NCBI GenBank assembly: GCA_002298165.1
Contig: DBMI01000006.1
Location: 1 to 60,430, forward strand
DNA: 60,430 bases
Reading direction: 5' to 3'
Source of the DNA: Desulfarculales bacterium UBA702
Lineage (GTDB): Bacteria > Desulfobacterota > Syntrophobacteria > Syntrophobacterales > Syntrophobacteraceae
Shown here: one piece after another, positions 51,421-60,349 of the stretch
Position numbering within the stretch: the stretch's first letter is position 1
Layout of the letters: each line of letters starts with the position of its first letter
The notes under the pieces: generated by a model
Told to the model about the DNA's origin: nothing
Seen by the model: the letters and a program-made list of their open reading frames with translations, nothing else
The model's database searches: none
Program-made: the position numbers and the translations under genes

Positions 51421-52503
51421 CTACATCTCGGTGAAATCATCCGGGGCTTCGGTTAAGTAGGCCCGGAATTTATCCTTATCGACGCACTTCATGTAAGCTT
51501 CGGTGGGACTTATTTTCCCTGCTTTCAGCAGAGTGGCTATTGCGTCATCGAGGGTCTGCATGCCGTATTTTTTGCCCGTCTGGAGTGCCGAGGGGATCTG
51601 ATGGGTCTTGGCCTCCCGTATCATGGCGCGTACGGCATGGGTTGCAATGAGTATTTCGAGTACCGCTACCCGGCCTTTAACGTCGACTCTCTTAAAGAGC
51701 GCCTGCGAGACAACGGCCCTGATACCATCGGCAAGTGTCGAACGGATCTGGGGCTGCTCGCCCACAGGAAAGACCTCGATCATACGGTCGACGGTCTTTG
51801 CCGCGCTCGTCGTGTGGAGAGTGGAGAAAACGAGATGGCCCGTCGCGGCGGCCTCTATTGCAAGCCTTATGGTTTCGATGTCCCGCATTTCGCCCACCAG
51901 GATGATGTCCGGGTCTTCGCGAAGAGCGGCCCGAAGAGCGGAAGAAAAATTTCTGGTGTGCGTGCTCACCTCGCGGTGGTTTACTATGCAGCTCTTGCTC
52001 TGATGAACGAACTCGATGGGGTCTTCGATAGTGATGATGTGGTCTTTTCGCTTGCGGTTCGCCTCATCGACTATTGCGGCAAGTGTTGTCGATTTGCCGC
52101 TGCCGGTTGGGCCGGTAACGACGACCATTCCACGGGGAAGGAGCGCCAGCCGGCTAACCACCGCCGGAAGGCCCAGCTGCTCCACAGACAGTATTTCGCT
52201 GGGGATTTCGCGGAAAACTGCCCCTATCCCGTTCTTTTGCATGAAAAAATTTGCCCTGTATCGGGCAAGACCCGGGATTTCGTATGCGAAATCGAGATCT
52301 CCGGTTTCCTCGAATGTCTTTATTTTCTCTTCCGGAGTTATCTCGTAGAGCATCGACCGGAGTTCGTCATCATCGAGTACACGGTACTTGATACGCTCGA
52401 GATCGCCTCGAACCCTCAGCACCGGCTGCTGCCCGGATACGAGGTGGAGGTCCGATGCTTTTTGCTCGTTTACCAGCTTGAAGAATGCATCAATTCGGGC
52501 CAT
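51421..52503 (-). CDS. pilT: Twitching motility ATPase PilT
   Basis: 360 aa. DLHLVSGQQPVLRVRGDLERI at the N-terminus, Walker A GPTGSGKSTTLAAIVDE, Asp box ITIEDPIEFVHQSKSCIVNHREV, Walker B DIILVGEMRDIETI, His box TGHLVFSTLHTTSA and the PilT-specific GIRAVVSQ region (AIRA-type motif). It powers type IV pilus retraction. The first gene of the pair; pilin and assembly genes are not in the window. Confidence 0.92.
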   Translation of the reverse strand: MARIDAFFKLVNEQKASDLHLVSGQQPVLRVRGDLERIKYRVLDDDELRSMLYEITPEEKIKTFEETGDLDFAYEIPGLARYRANFFMQKNGIGAVFREIPSEILSVEQLGLPAVVSRLALLPRGMVVVTGPTGSGKSTTLAAIVDEANRKRKDHIITIEDPIEFVHQSKSCIVNHREVSTHTRNFSSALRAALREDPDIILVGEMRDIETIRLAIEAAATGHLVFSTLHTTSAAKTVDRMIEVFPVGEQPQIRSTLADGIRAVVSQALFKRVDVKGRVAVLEILIATHAVRAMIREAKTHQIPSALQTGKKYGMQTLDDAIATLLKAGKISPTEAYMKCVDKDKFRAYLTEAPDDFTEM

Positions 52504-52618
52504 GGACTCCTCTTAGTTTCGATCTATCCGATGCGAAAATTCGAAACCGCGCCGGAATTCGCTTAAATTATTCAAATGATATGCAATAACTATTCCGAGC
52601 TTGCCGGCCAGTCACTCC

Positions 52619-53551
52619 TCAAAGCTCCGACCGATTCCAGTAGCACTGCCGGTCGTCGAGGCGAGTCAACCCGGCCCGCAATGCGGCCTCAATTGAGGCC
52701 CTAAATTCCTCAATCGTAATCCGGCGGTCTATTCGGTGGTATTTAGATGCCCTCCCACAAGGATGATACTGGTCCATGACATTGACATAGGTGCCGGCCG
52801 ATATCTCACTTGCCAGGAAAGCCATCACTCCACTGGTACCCGCAAGACCCTCGGGCATTACGAGATGACGCACAAGAAGCCCCCGCCGCGCTACTCCGGC
52901 GCGGTCCAGCACCAAGTCCCCCACCTGCCGGTGCATTTCCTTCAGGCCGGCACGTGCTCTTTCCGGGTAATCGGGGGCATTTATAAGCTCGCCGGCGGCT
53001 TCGACATTCCAGAATTTAAAGTCCGGCATATAAATATCGACAACTCCGTGTAATAGCTTTAGCGCTGCCACGCTTTCGTATCCCCCGCAATTATAAACCA
53101 GCGGAATGCTAAGTCCTGCTTCGACCGCAATTAAAAGCGCCTCGAGTATGGCATGGATCACATGGGTTGGAGTCACGAAATTTATATTGTGGCAGCCCCT
53201 TTGCTGGAGCGAGAGCATAATCGAGGCTATCTCCTCGGGTCCCATCGAACTACCAGCGCCTTTATGGCTTATGTCATCATTTTGACAAAAAACGCAGAAA
53301 AGATTGCAGTGCGAAAAGAAAATCGTGCCGGACCCATTTCGGCCCACAAGCGGCCTCTCTTCTCCGAAATGAGCGCCGTAGCTCGCCACTATCGCTTTGC
53401 GCCCCGTCCGGCAAAAACCCCTTTCGTCAGCCATGCGGTTGACCCTGCAATGCCGCGGGCATAGTGTGCACTTTCTCATCCAAAGCGCAGCACGCCTTAA
53501 TGCCTCCTGAAGCCGCCCCTCACGATACGCCCTGATATAAGATGCTTCCAT
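52619..53551 (-). CDS. PflX-type radical SAM protein (COG1313)
   Basis: 310 aa. An N-terminal Cys cluster (CTLCPRHCRVNR ... GFCRTG) precedes the radical SAM motif CNLFCVFCQND (CxxxCxxC), then GCHNINFVTPTHVIHAI, VDIYMPDFKFW and PEGLAGTSGVM. This is the PflA-related COG1313 group, whose substrate is unknown. The start at 53551 (MEASYIRAYREGRLQEA) is the first plausible Met; the longer reading from 53656 crosses a repeat-rich leader. Confidence 0.87.
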   Translation of the reverse strand: MEASYIRAYREGRLQEALRRAALWMRKCTLCPRHCRVNRMADERGFCRTGRKAIVASYGAHFGEERPLVGRNGSGTIFFSHCNLFCVFCQNDDISHKGAGSSMGPEEIASIMLSLQQRGCHNINFVTPTHVIHAILEALLIAVEAGLSIPLVYNCGGYESVAALKLLHGVVDIYMPDFKFWNVEAAGELINAPDYPERARAGLKEMHRQVGDLVLDRAGVARRGLLVRHLVMPEGLAGTSGVMAFLASEISAGTYVNVMDQYHPCGRASKYHRIDRRITIEEFRASIEAALRAGLTRLDDRQCYWNRSEL

Positions 53552-53676
53552 GAGATGCTCCTCTACGAGTTGGCGGTCCGCCGCCCCCCTTTGTGCGGTA
53601 GTATAATCAAGACGGGAAATGGAGGATAGAGGATGAAGGCTGTAGGCAACCCGCAACTCGAAAGTAGAAAAAAATG

Positions 53677-53704
53677 TTGACAGTTGAATTTGTGGGGTGA
53701 TAAT
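53677..53704 (+). promoter_or_regulatory. Promoter of the sulfur operon
   Basis: TTGACA (53677-53682), 16 bases, then GATAAT (53699-53704): 6/6 and 5/6 to consensus. It lies about 50 bases upstream of the Rrf2 gene and abuts the inverted repeat of the presumed operator. Confidence 0.75.
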
Positions 53705-53725
53705 TTCCCACTAAATTGATGGGAA
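53705..53725 (+). promoter_or_regulatory. Inverted repeat, likely Rrf2 operator
   Basis: TTCCCA (53705-53710) and TGGGAA (53720-53725) form a perfect 6-bp inverted repeat with a 9-base AT-rich spacer, directly after the -10. Bound repressor would cover the transcription start. Rrf2 family members (CymR, IscR) bind hyphenated AT-rich inverted repeats, so autorepression is likely. Confidence 0.6.
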
Positions 53726-53752
53726 TTGTGCTTTTAGGGAAGGCGGAACCAA

Positions 53753-54190
53753 ATGAAACTATCCACTAGAGGACGATACGGCGTGAGGCTGATGTTCGAC
53801 CTCGCTCTGAACGGGGGTAACGGGCCCGTTTCACTCAAGGACATAGCGGCGCGGCAGGAAATCTCGGAAAAATATCTTTCCAACCTCATCCCCCCGCTCA
53901 GGAGTTCCGGGCTTATCAACTCGGTTCGCGGCTCCCAGGGAGGATACGTTCTGGGAAGAGATCCCCGGGAGATCACGCTAAAAGATATCCTGCTCGTGCT
54001 GGAAGGTCCTATGCACCTGGTCGAATGCGCGGGGCAACCGGAGGTGTGTAGCCGCTCGACGGATTGCCTGGTACGGGATGTCTGGTCCGAGGTCGGAACG
54101 AAGATGCTGGATGCGCTCGCATCCACCACGATCGCATCGATGGCCGAGAAACAGAAGCAGCGGGAAGAGGTACCATCGTACAGCATCTGA
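53753..54190 (+). CDS. Rrf2 family regulator (CymR-like)
   Basis: 145 aa. The Rrf2 winged helix is complete: MKLSTRGRYGVRLMFDLAL, SLKDIAARQEISEKYLSNLIPPLRSSGLINSVRGSQGGYVLGR. Two Cys near the C-terminal half (VECAGQPEVCSRSTDCLV) recall the IscR three-Cys cluster site, so it may carry an iron-sulfur cluster. The downstream genes are for cysteine and methionine synthesis, which points to a CymR-like sulfur regulator. AGGCGGAACCAA precedes the ATG. Confidence 0.9.
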   Translation: MKLSTRGRYGVRLMFDLALNGGNGPVSLKDIAARQEISEKYLSNLIPPLRSSGLINSVRGSQGGYVLGRDPREITLKDILLVLEGPMHLVECAGQPEVCSRSTDCLVRDVWSEVGTKMLDALASTTIASMAEKQKQREEVPSYSI

Positions 54191-54266
54191 TTTGAAGCCT
54201 GGCGGCTCGGACCTTTTGCGGATTCGATTCGATCCGGTCATAGCGACCGGAGAAAGGTTCCATGGG

Positions 54267-54452
54267 ATGAGCGGGAAGAACATCGTAAACGATGCAATCA
54301 TAAAGGATCTTTCTGATAAAATTCACGGCATTGAAGATGGCACCGTGATTGTGTCCATCTACAATTCAAGGATAGTTCAGATCGATATAACCAAAACGGA
54401 AAAGAGGCGCTTCGACGAGGTCTGGATTCTCGAAAATGGCGAGGGCATTTAG
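54267..54452 (+). CDS. YezD-like small protein (DUF2292)
   Basis: 61 aa: KNIVNDAIIKDLSDKIHGIEDGTVIVSIYNSRIVQIDITKTEKRRF. This is the DUF2292/YezD pattern; members often sit in sulfur or sulfate assimilation operons. The start at 54267 has GGAGAAAGG nine bases upstream; the longer reading overlaps the Rrf2 gene and is not supported. Function unknown. Confidence 0.85.
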   Translation: MSGKNIVNDAIIKDLSDKIHGIEDGTVIVSIYNSRIVQIDITKTEKRRFDEVWILENGEGI

Positions 54453-54519
54453 CTCCCTCGCAGCAAATGAAGTTTGGTTCAGAAGTCAAGGAACCGGGAA
54501 ATACAAAAGGAGTCTTTTT

Positions 54520-55845
54520 ATGAAACCGAATGATAATTGGGGGCTCGAAACAGTTGCCCTACACGGGGGGCAGGTTCCGGATCCGACGACCGGGTCGAGG
54601 GCTGTTCCGATCTACCAGACCACTTCATACGTGTTCAGGGATTCGGCGCATGCCGCCAACCTTTTTGCCCTGAAGGAATTCGGAAATATTTACACCCGGA
54701 TTATGAATCCTACGTCGGACGTGCTGGAACAAAGAATAGCAATGCTAGAGGGGGGGAGCGGAGCGCTTGCCGTAGCAAGCGGCCAGGCGGCGGCAACTCT
54801 TGCCCTGCTGGCGATAACCCGCCCCGGTGACGAATTGGTCAGCGCCGACAATCTCTACGGTGGCACATACCAGCTTTTCCATTACACTTTTCCAAAGCTT
54901 GGCCGGACAGTCCGGTTCGCGAAATCCACGGACCCGGAAGCTTTCAAAAGGGCCATCACGCCGAAGACGAGGGCGGTTTTCGCGGAAACCATCGGCAATC
55001 CCAAGCTGAATGTACCCGACTTTGAAGTTATTGCCGAAATAGCACACAATGCCGGTGTACCGCTGGTAGTGGATAACACAATCGGCGTAGGCCTTGTGCG
55101 GCCTTTCGATTACGGCGCCGATATCCTGGCTACCTCTGCCACCAAGTTTATTGGCGGACATGGTACCTCCATTGGCGGCCTCATCGTCGATGGCGGGAAA
55201 TTTAACTGGGGAAACGGCAACTTCCCTGAATTCACCGAACCGGACCCGAGCTATCATGGGCTGAAGTTCTGGGAGGTCTTCGGAGATTTTCCTGGGATGG
55301 GCAACATTGCATTCATTATAAAAACACGCGTGCAACTGCTTCGTGATCTCGGACCGGCGCTGAGTCCGTTTAATTCATTCCTGTTCCTTCAGGGACTTGA
55401 AACACTGCCCCTACGGCAACAAAGGCATTCGGAAAATGCCCTTGCAGTGGCAAAGTATCTGAAAAATCATCCAGGCGTAGCATGGGTTATCTACCCGGGA
55501 CTTGAGGACGATCCAAATCATCCCATTGCCAAAAAATACATGGGCGGACACTTCGGTGCGCTTGTCGGTTTTGGGATAAAGGGTGGCCTGGAGGCCGGCA
55601 GGAAGTTCATTGACTCTGTTAAACTCCTGTCTCACCTTGCAAATATAGGAGACGCCAAGAGCCTGGTCATTCATCCGGCTTCGACCACGCACCAGCAACT
55701 CACGCGCGAAGAGCAGGAAGCGACCGGTGTTACCGAGGACTACATAAGGCTCTCCATCGGTATAGAAAAGGTCGATGACATAATTGCAGATATCGGACAG
55801 GCACTTGAAAAAGCAAGCGAGGCGAGTCATGTCAAAAATCTATAG
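54520..55845 (+). CDS. metY: O-acetylhomoserine sulfhydrylase
   Basis: 441-aa Cys/Met-metabolism PLP enzyme that joins sulfide to O-acetylhomoserine to make homocysteine. Seen: GLETVALHGGQVPDPTTGSRAVPIYQTTSYVF, YTRIMNPTSDVLEQRIAMLEGG, PLVVDNTIGVGLVRPFDYGADI and the PLP lysine in TSATKFIGGHGTSIGG. The insertion region SYHGLKFWEVFGD is typical of MetY. AAAAGGAG precedes the ATG at 54520. Its end overlaps the cysK start. Confidence 0.94.
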   Translation: MKPNDNWGLETVALHGGQVPDPTTGSRAVPIYQTTSYVFRDSAHAANLFALKEFGNIYTRIMNPTSDVLEQRIAMLEGGSGALAVASGQAAATLALLAITRPGDELVSADNLYGGTYQLFHYTFPKLGRTVRFAKSTDPEAFKRAITPKTRAVFAETIGNPKLNVPDFEVIAEIAHNAGVPLVVDNTIGVGLVRPFDYGADILATSATKFIGGHGTSIGGLIVDGGKFNWGNGNFPEFTEPDPSYHGLKFWEVFGDFPGMGNIAFIIKTRVQLLRDLGPALSPFNSFLFLQGLETLPLRQQRHSENALAVAKYLKNHPGVAWVIYPGLEDDPNHPIAKKYMGGHFGALVGFGIKGGLEAGRKFIDSVKLLSHLANIGDAKSLVIHPASTTHQQLTREEQEATGVTEDYIRLSIGIEKVDDIIADIGQALEKASEASHVKNL

Positions 55846-56755
55846 CGACATAACCAAGACTATCGGAAACACTCCACTGGTGAAGTTAAACAGGATTGCC
55901 GAAGGAATCGACGCGACTGTTGCGGTTAAGCTGGAATCGTTCAACCCGCTGTCAAGCGTGAAGGACCGAATCGGAGTCTCGATGATCGAAGACGCCGAAA
56001 AAAAGGGCCTTCTCGGTCAGGGATCGGTAATAATCGAGCCTACGAGCGGTAATACCGGAATAGCACTGGCATTCGTGGCCGCATCAAAGGGCTACAGGCT
56101 GATACTTACAATGCCCGAAACGATGAGCGCGGAGCGGCGTCAGCTCCTGGCGATCCTGGGCGCCGAACTGGTGCTCACTCCAGGTCCCGAGGGAATGCCC
56201 GGCGCGATCAGGAAAGCCGAGGAACTCTCGCGGGAAATCCCGGGCGCTATAATCCTGCAGCAATTCAACAACCCGGCCAATCCGAAAATACACCGCCTGA
56301 CCACGGCCGAGGAGATCTGGAAGGACACGGACGGAGAAGTCGACATCCTCGTGGCGGGTATAGGCACCGGGGGCACCATAACGGGTGTTGGCGAGGTTAT
56401 AAAGGAGCGCAAGAAGAGCTTCCAGATTGTAGCGGTCGAGCCCGAGACCTCGCCGGTGCTTTCCGGTGGGAAGCCCGGCCCGCACAAAATCCAGGGTATA
56501 GGCGCCGGATTTGTCCCCCAGGTCCTGAACCGGGAGGTTATTGACGAGATCATCCGGGTAAAAGATGATGACGCCGGCACAACGGCCCGCCTTCTGGCTA
56601 AACTTGAAGGCATTCTCGTTGGAATTTCTTCCGGGGCCGCTGCCTGGGCTGCACTTAAAGTAGCCGCCAGACCTGAAAACGCCGGTAAGCTGATCGTTGC
56701 CGTTCTGCCCGACACAGGTGAGAGGTATCTTACCACGTGGCTTTTTAAGGAATAG
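55829..56755 (+). CDS. cysK: Cysteine synthase A
   Basis: 308 aa. PLP lysine in SSVKDRIGVSMI, TSGNTGIALAFVAASKGYRL for phosphate binding of PLP, QQFNNPANPKIHRLTTAEEIW, and GIGTGGTITGVG. It converts O-acetylserine and sulfide to cysteine. The start at 55829 overlaps the metY end by 17 bases, implying coupling. Confidence 0.95.
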   Translation: MSKIYSDITKTIGNTPLVKLNRIAEGIDATVAVKLESFNPLSSVKDRIGVSMIEDAEKKGLLGQGSVIIEPTSGNTGIALAFVAASKGYRLILTMPETMSAERRQLLAILGAELVLTPGPEGMPGAIRKAEELSREIPGAIILQQFNNPANPKIHRLTTAEEIWKDTDGEVDILVAGIGTGGTITGVGEVIKERKKSFQIVAVEPETSPVLSGGKPGPHKIQGIGAGFVPQVLNREVIDEIIRVKDDDAGTTARLLAKLEGILVGISSGAAAWAALKVAARPENAGKLIVAVLPDTGERYLTTWLFKE

Positions 56756-56757
56756 TC

Positions 56758-56822
56758 GGGTTGCGGGTCATCTGTTATGGTTGCGCGTTGCCTTAAATAA
56801 AAATTCTCGTGCCGGGTTGCGG
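56758..56822. repeat. Dispersed GGGTTGC heptads in the cysK-metX gap
   Basis: Two GGGTTGCGG-type units separated by about 50 bases, related to the tandem run at 6268-6299. They lie in the 200-base gap between cysK and metX. Confidence 0.5.
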
Positions 56823-56955
56823 AATTGGGGTTATGTAGATTGGATTGAGCGTAAGCGAAAATCCGACCAATCATTGTCCCGAATTCCCAGCCCGGCAGGT
56901 TCGTTTGTTGGGTTTCGCTGCCTCAACCGAACCTTCGCTTTATCGGAGTGCACGA

Positions 56956-58107
56956 ATGGTTTCGCAAAAGGGTATCGGAATAGTTGCAACGCAGTACGCC
57001 ACCTTTACGCCACCGGGCGGATTTATACTGGAAAGCGGCGAGAAGCTTAATTCCGTTACCCTGGCTTACGAGACATACGGGCGCTTGAACCAGGAAAAAA
57101 CAAACGCAATCCTCATCACCCACGCCCTTACGGGTGACGCTCACGCCGCGGGCTATCACAAGGGATCGAAAAAGCCAGGCTGGTGGGACGAGATGATCGG
57201 ACCCGGCAGGGCCTTTGATACGGAAAAATATTTCGTTATTTGCTCAAACGTGCTTGGCGGCTGCAAGGGGTCCACTGGACCATGTTCTACCAATCCAGAA
57301 AATGATAAACCCTACGCACTGGATTTTCCGATTATCTCGGTTGGCGACATGGTAAATTGCCAGGCGCTACTTATTGACAATTTCGGTATAGAAAAGCTGT
57401 TAACCGTTGCCGGCGGATCCATGGGAGGGATGCAGGTTCTCGCGTGGCTCATAAACCATCCCGACAGGATACGCAGTGCCATTCCAATTTCGACCGCGCT
57501 CAAGCATTCGCCCCAGCAGATCGCTTTCAACGAAGTCGGACGGCAGGCGATTATGGCCGACCCCCATTGGAAGTCGGGAAATTACTACGGCTTCCCTCTA
57601 CCCGCCCGAGGCCTCTCTGTTGCGCGCATGGTGGGGCATATAACGTATATGAGCGATACCTCGATGACCCGCAAATTCGGCCGCACCAGGAAACAGGAGA
57701 CACAGCCCCTGAAATTCACCCCCGGCTACGAAGTCGAGGGATATCTGCAATACCACGGGGAGAATTTCGTCAAAAGGTTCGATGCAAATTCCTATCTCTA
57801 CATCACTAAAGCAATCGATGATTTTGATCCTGCGGGGCAGAGGCCTCTTGGGGAGCTTTTCAAAGGCGTCAATGCGAAGATAATGGTGATTGCATTCAAG
57901 TCCGACTGGCTCTACCCGGCATATCAAGCCCAGGAAATCGTCAGGGCGTGCAAAATGCGTGGTCTCGAAACAACTTATTGCGAAGTCGACTCCACCTACG
58001 GCCACGATGCCTTCCTGCTCGAAATCGAGGAGCAGACCTGCCTGGTTAAACATTTTTTGAAAAAGGTTTTCAACGGCTACTCGGTACTGGAGCAAAATGG
58101 CGAATGA
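56956..58107 (+). CDS. metX: Homoserine O-acetyltransferase
   Basis: 383-aa alpha/beta hydrolase-fold enzyme that acetylates homoserine to supply MetY. Nucleophile Ser in GGSMGGMQVLAW, oxyanion region NAILITHALTGDAHAAG, late His in STYGHDAFLLE. The start at 56956 (MVSQKGIG) has GGAG eight bases upstream; the longer reading from 56845 begins in repeat DNA. It overlaps the metW start. Confidence 0.94.
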   Translation: MVSQKGIGIVATQYATFTPPGGFILESGEKLNSVTLAYETYGRLNQEKTNAILITHALTGDAHAAGYHKGSKKPGWWDEMIGPGRAFDTEKYFVICSNVLGGCKGSTGPCSTNPENDKPYALDFPIISVGDMVNCQALLIDNFGIEKLLTVAGGSMGGMQVLAWLINHPDRIRSAIPISTALKHSPQQIAFNEVGRQAIMADPHWKSGNYYGFPLPARGLSVARMVGHITYMSDTSMTRKFGRTRKQETQPLKFTPGYEVEGYLQYHGENFVKRFDANSYLYITKAIDDFDPAGQRPLGELFKGVNAKIMVIAFKSDWLYPAYQAQEIVRACKMRGLETTYCEVDSTYGHDAFLLEIEEQTCLVKHFLKKVFNGYSVLEQNGE

Positions 58108-58696
58108 ATCTGTAAGCCCCGATCACAGGATCATCCTCGATATGGTCCAACCGAATGCGTCGGTCCTCGACCTTGGGTGCGGGACCGGCGAGTTGCTCTA
58201 TATGCTTATCCGTGAGAAATCTGTGCGGGGCCAAGGCATCGAGATAGACGAGCAGGCAATCTACAGGTGCGTCGAAAAGGGCCTGAATGTGATTCATGGC
58301 AACCTTGACAGCGGCCTGACCGATTACATGGACCAGTCGTTCGACTACGTTATTTTGAATCAGACACTCCAGCAGGTTCGCCACCTCAAGACCGTGCTTG
58401 ATGACTCACTGAGAGTCGGCAAAAAAGTTATCGTGGGTTTTCCAAATTTTGCTTTCCTGAAAGCCCGAATTCAACTTTCGATACTTGGGAAAGCCCCCGT
58501 AACGGAGTCCCTCCCCTTCACATGGTACGAAAGTCCCAACCTGCATTTTTTGAGTATTTCTGATTTTCTCAGTTACTGCGGCAATTCCGGGATAACGGTT
58601 GAGCGCAGGGAATTTCTGAACGAGCGCGGAAGGGTAAATATCCTGCCCAATCTTCTGGCACAAAGCGGAATTTTTCTGATATCGACCTCAAAATAA
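58097..58696 (+). CDS. metW: Methionine biosynthesis protein MetW
   Basis: 199 aa. SAM-binding-like motif VLDLGCGTGELLYML, then GIEIDEQAIYRCVEKGLNVIHGNLDSGL and SFDYVILNQTLQQV, all diagnostic of MetW, which acts with MetX. The ATG overlaps the end of metX, as in other metXW pairs. A terminator follows at once. Confidence 0.95.
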   Translation: MANESVSPDHRIILDMVQPNASVLDLGCGTGELLYMLIREKSVRGQGIEIDEQAIYRCVEKGLNVIHGNLDSGLTDYMDQSFDYVILNQTLQQVRHLKTVLDDSLRVGKKVIVGFPNFAFLKARIQLSILGKAPVTESLPFTWYESPNLHFLSISDFLSYCGNSGITVERREFLNERGRVNILPNLLAQSGIFLISTSK

Positions 58697-58697
58697 A

Positions 58698-58727
58698 AGA
58701 GCGCTCTCAACCGGAGCGCTCTCTTAT
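58698..58727 (+). terminator. Terminator after metW
   Basis: AGAGCGCTC (58698-58706) pairs with GAGCGCTCT (58714-58722) around a 7-base loop, then CTTATTATAA. It begins one base after the metW stop and ends the sulfur operon. The A-rich upstream flank makes it usable from the minus strand as well. Confidence 0.8.
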
Positions 58728-58761
58728 TATAATGTGCCTTAATTTCTTTGAGTCGAATCTT

Positions 58762-59022
58762 TCAACTTTTAAGCGATTCAAGCAATATCTGATAGTCCTC
58801 GTAGAGATCGGCGTAGCTTTCTATGATTTCGTAGAGGTCGTCAAGGTCCATATTCAGGACGGCATCCTTGTCCGGGGATTCTTCCTTAAGCTCGATCCAA
58901 ACCCAGTCCAGAAGCATCTCCTCGGAATCTCCGTAGCCTTCTTCGCGCGGGTCCAGAGCGCCGTCCCGAACCTTCTGGCCCACCTTTCGCACGGCTGCCT
59001 TCACGAACTCTTTCATATCCAT
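58762..59022 (-). CDS. Small acidic protein, function unknown
   Basis: 86 aa, strongly acidic (MDMKEFVKAAVRKVGQKVRDG ... LEESLKS-like end, with DLDDLYEIIESYADLYEDY). Predicted all-helical. The start at 59022 has AAGGAGG seven bases upstream; the 125-aa longer reading is not supported. No family recognised. Convergent with metW. Confidence 0.6.
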   Translation of the reverse strand: MDMKEFVKAAVRKVGQKVRDGALDPREEGYGDSEEMLLDWVWIELKEESPDKDAVLNMDLDDLYEIIESYADLYEDYQILLESLKS

Positions 59023-59432
59023 CAACTCCTCCTTATGCCCAAGGCCTGCCCTTTCACGTCGAGAAAGCCCGGCATCGAAAATTCCTTGAACTATTTTGCC
59101 GGACGAAAATAGCATTATTAATGCTGACCCTTCAAACACTATTTCTCCCGAAATTCCTTCACCTTTTCAGCTCGATTATGTGGATTGCGCAAAGTCGTAC
59201 TTGTTCTACTTACGACTGGTTAATATAATTCCGCATTCTGTCGAATATATAAATAGGGACAGCTTAATTCGCAACTTTCGGCATTTTTGCCGCAAATAAT
59301 TTCTACTTCCGCGCGAGGCGGGGCGGGAAAGGCTCGCCCGTAAATGCCATTAAACGTGTGGAAATCGGAGACGGGCAATTTTTCTAAATGGCCCGGGAAA
59401 AGGTCTCAAGGGGCCTCAACGGAGTAGTTGAA
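59023..59432. other. Divergent intergenic region
   Basis: About 410 bases before the LOG gene. The AT-rich stretch 59100-59290 probably holds promoters for both flanking genes. A small GCGGCAAAAATGCCG-type hairpin lies near 59280-59295. No gene seen; the 67-aa plus ORF has no family features. Confidence 0.4.
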
Positions 59433-60131
59433 ATGTCTCAGGAAAATCACGGTTTTACCCACAGAAGAAATTCCCACGGGCCGGAAAGACAATATGTCAT
59501 CGACGCCATGACCATGGGCGACTCGTGGCGTCTTTTCAAGATCCTGGCAGAGTTCGTTGACGGCTTTGAACTCCTTGGCGACCTATATCCGGCTGTATCC
59601 ATTTTCGGGTCCGCCCGTGTCAAACCCGGCGAGGAGACTTACGAGAAGACTGTTATAATCGCGAGAAAACTGGCCGAAGCCGGCTACCACATCATAACCG
59701 GAGGCGGACCCGGCGTAATGGAAGCCGGGAACAAGGGAGCAAAGGAGGGCGGGGCCAAATCAGTTGGGCTGAATATAGAGCTGCCACTGGAGCAGAACCC
59801 AAATCCCTATGCAAACCTTCGGCTCGATTTCCAGTACTTCTTCGTGCGAAAGGTAATGTTCATAAAATACGCTCAGGCGTATATCGGCATGCCTGGTGGT
59901 TTTGGAACGATGGATGAGGTTTTCGAAGCGCTAACCCTGATCCAGACCAGGCGCATAAAGCCCTTTCCGGTCATACTCGTGGGCAGGGATTTCTGGGGCG
60001 GTTTAATCGACTGGATAAAGGACAACCTGCTCCGTGGCGGGTATATCTCACCCCAGGACCTCGATTTTCTCACACTGATGGACGATCCGGATGAGGTGGT
60101 CTACACTATAAAGAAGTATGTAATCGTCTGA
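59433..60131 (+). CDS. LOG family protein (TIGR00730-type)
   Basis: 232 aa. GGGPGVMEAGNKGAKEGG and PGGFGTMDEVFE are the two signatures of the LOG (lysine-decarboxylase-like, cytokinin-activating) family, phosphoribohydrolases acting on nucleoside 5'-monophosphates. An N-terminal SVSIFGSARVKPG opens the Rossmann-like fold. The ATG at 59433 has GGAG nine bases upstream; a start at 59388 has poorer spacing. Confidence 0.88.
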   Translation: MSQENHGFTHRRNSHGPERQYVIDAMTMGDSWRLFKILAEFVDGFELLGDLYPAVSIFGSARVKPGEETYEKTVIIARKLAEAGYHIITGGGPGVMEAGNKGAKEGGAKSVGLNIELPLEQNPNPYANLRLDFQYFFVRKVMFIKYAQAYIGMPGGFGTMDEVFEALTLIQTRRIKPFPVILVGRDFWGGLIDWIKDNLLRGGYISPQDLDFLTLMDDPDEVVYTIKKYVIV

Positions 60132-60263
60132 GTAACGGGAAAGAGCAATCGTGACGGGCTGTTGCCCAAATGAAAACACCCAAAGACAGCCGTTAAGCAA
60201 AAACATCATTATGGCAAAAGCCGAACCCAGGTGCATGGAATTACAGCAGATATTGCGCATCAA

Positions 60264-60349
60264 TGTAGGGTGGGCACAGGGGTTTCGTGCCCACCAAATG
60301 CTACTCGGAATTGAATGGTGGGCACGACAAAACCTGTGCCCACCCTACA
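60264..60349. repeat. REP-type double palindrome
   Basis: Two near-complementary arms: TGTAGGGTGGGCACAGG followed by GTGCCCACCA, and TGGTGGGCACGACA followed by TGTGCCCACCCTACA. Each arm is itself a small hairpin (GTGGGCAC/GTGCCCAC) and the arms also pair with each other across about 86 bases. A degenerate single arm lies at 7945-7978. This looks like a BIME/REP element; no RAYT transposase is in the window. Confidence 0.75.

Noticed and set aside
56756..56955. Possible SAM riboswitch upstream of metX
   Set aside because: No SAM-I or SAM-II core was recognised; the gap contains dispersed heptad repeats instead.
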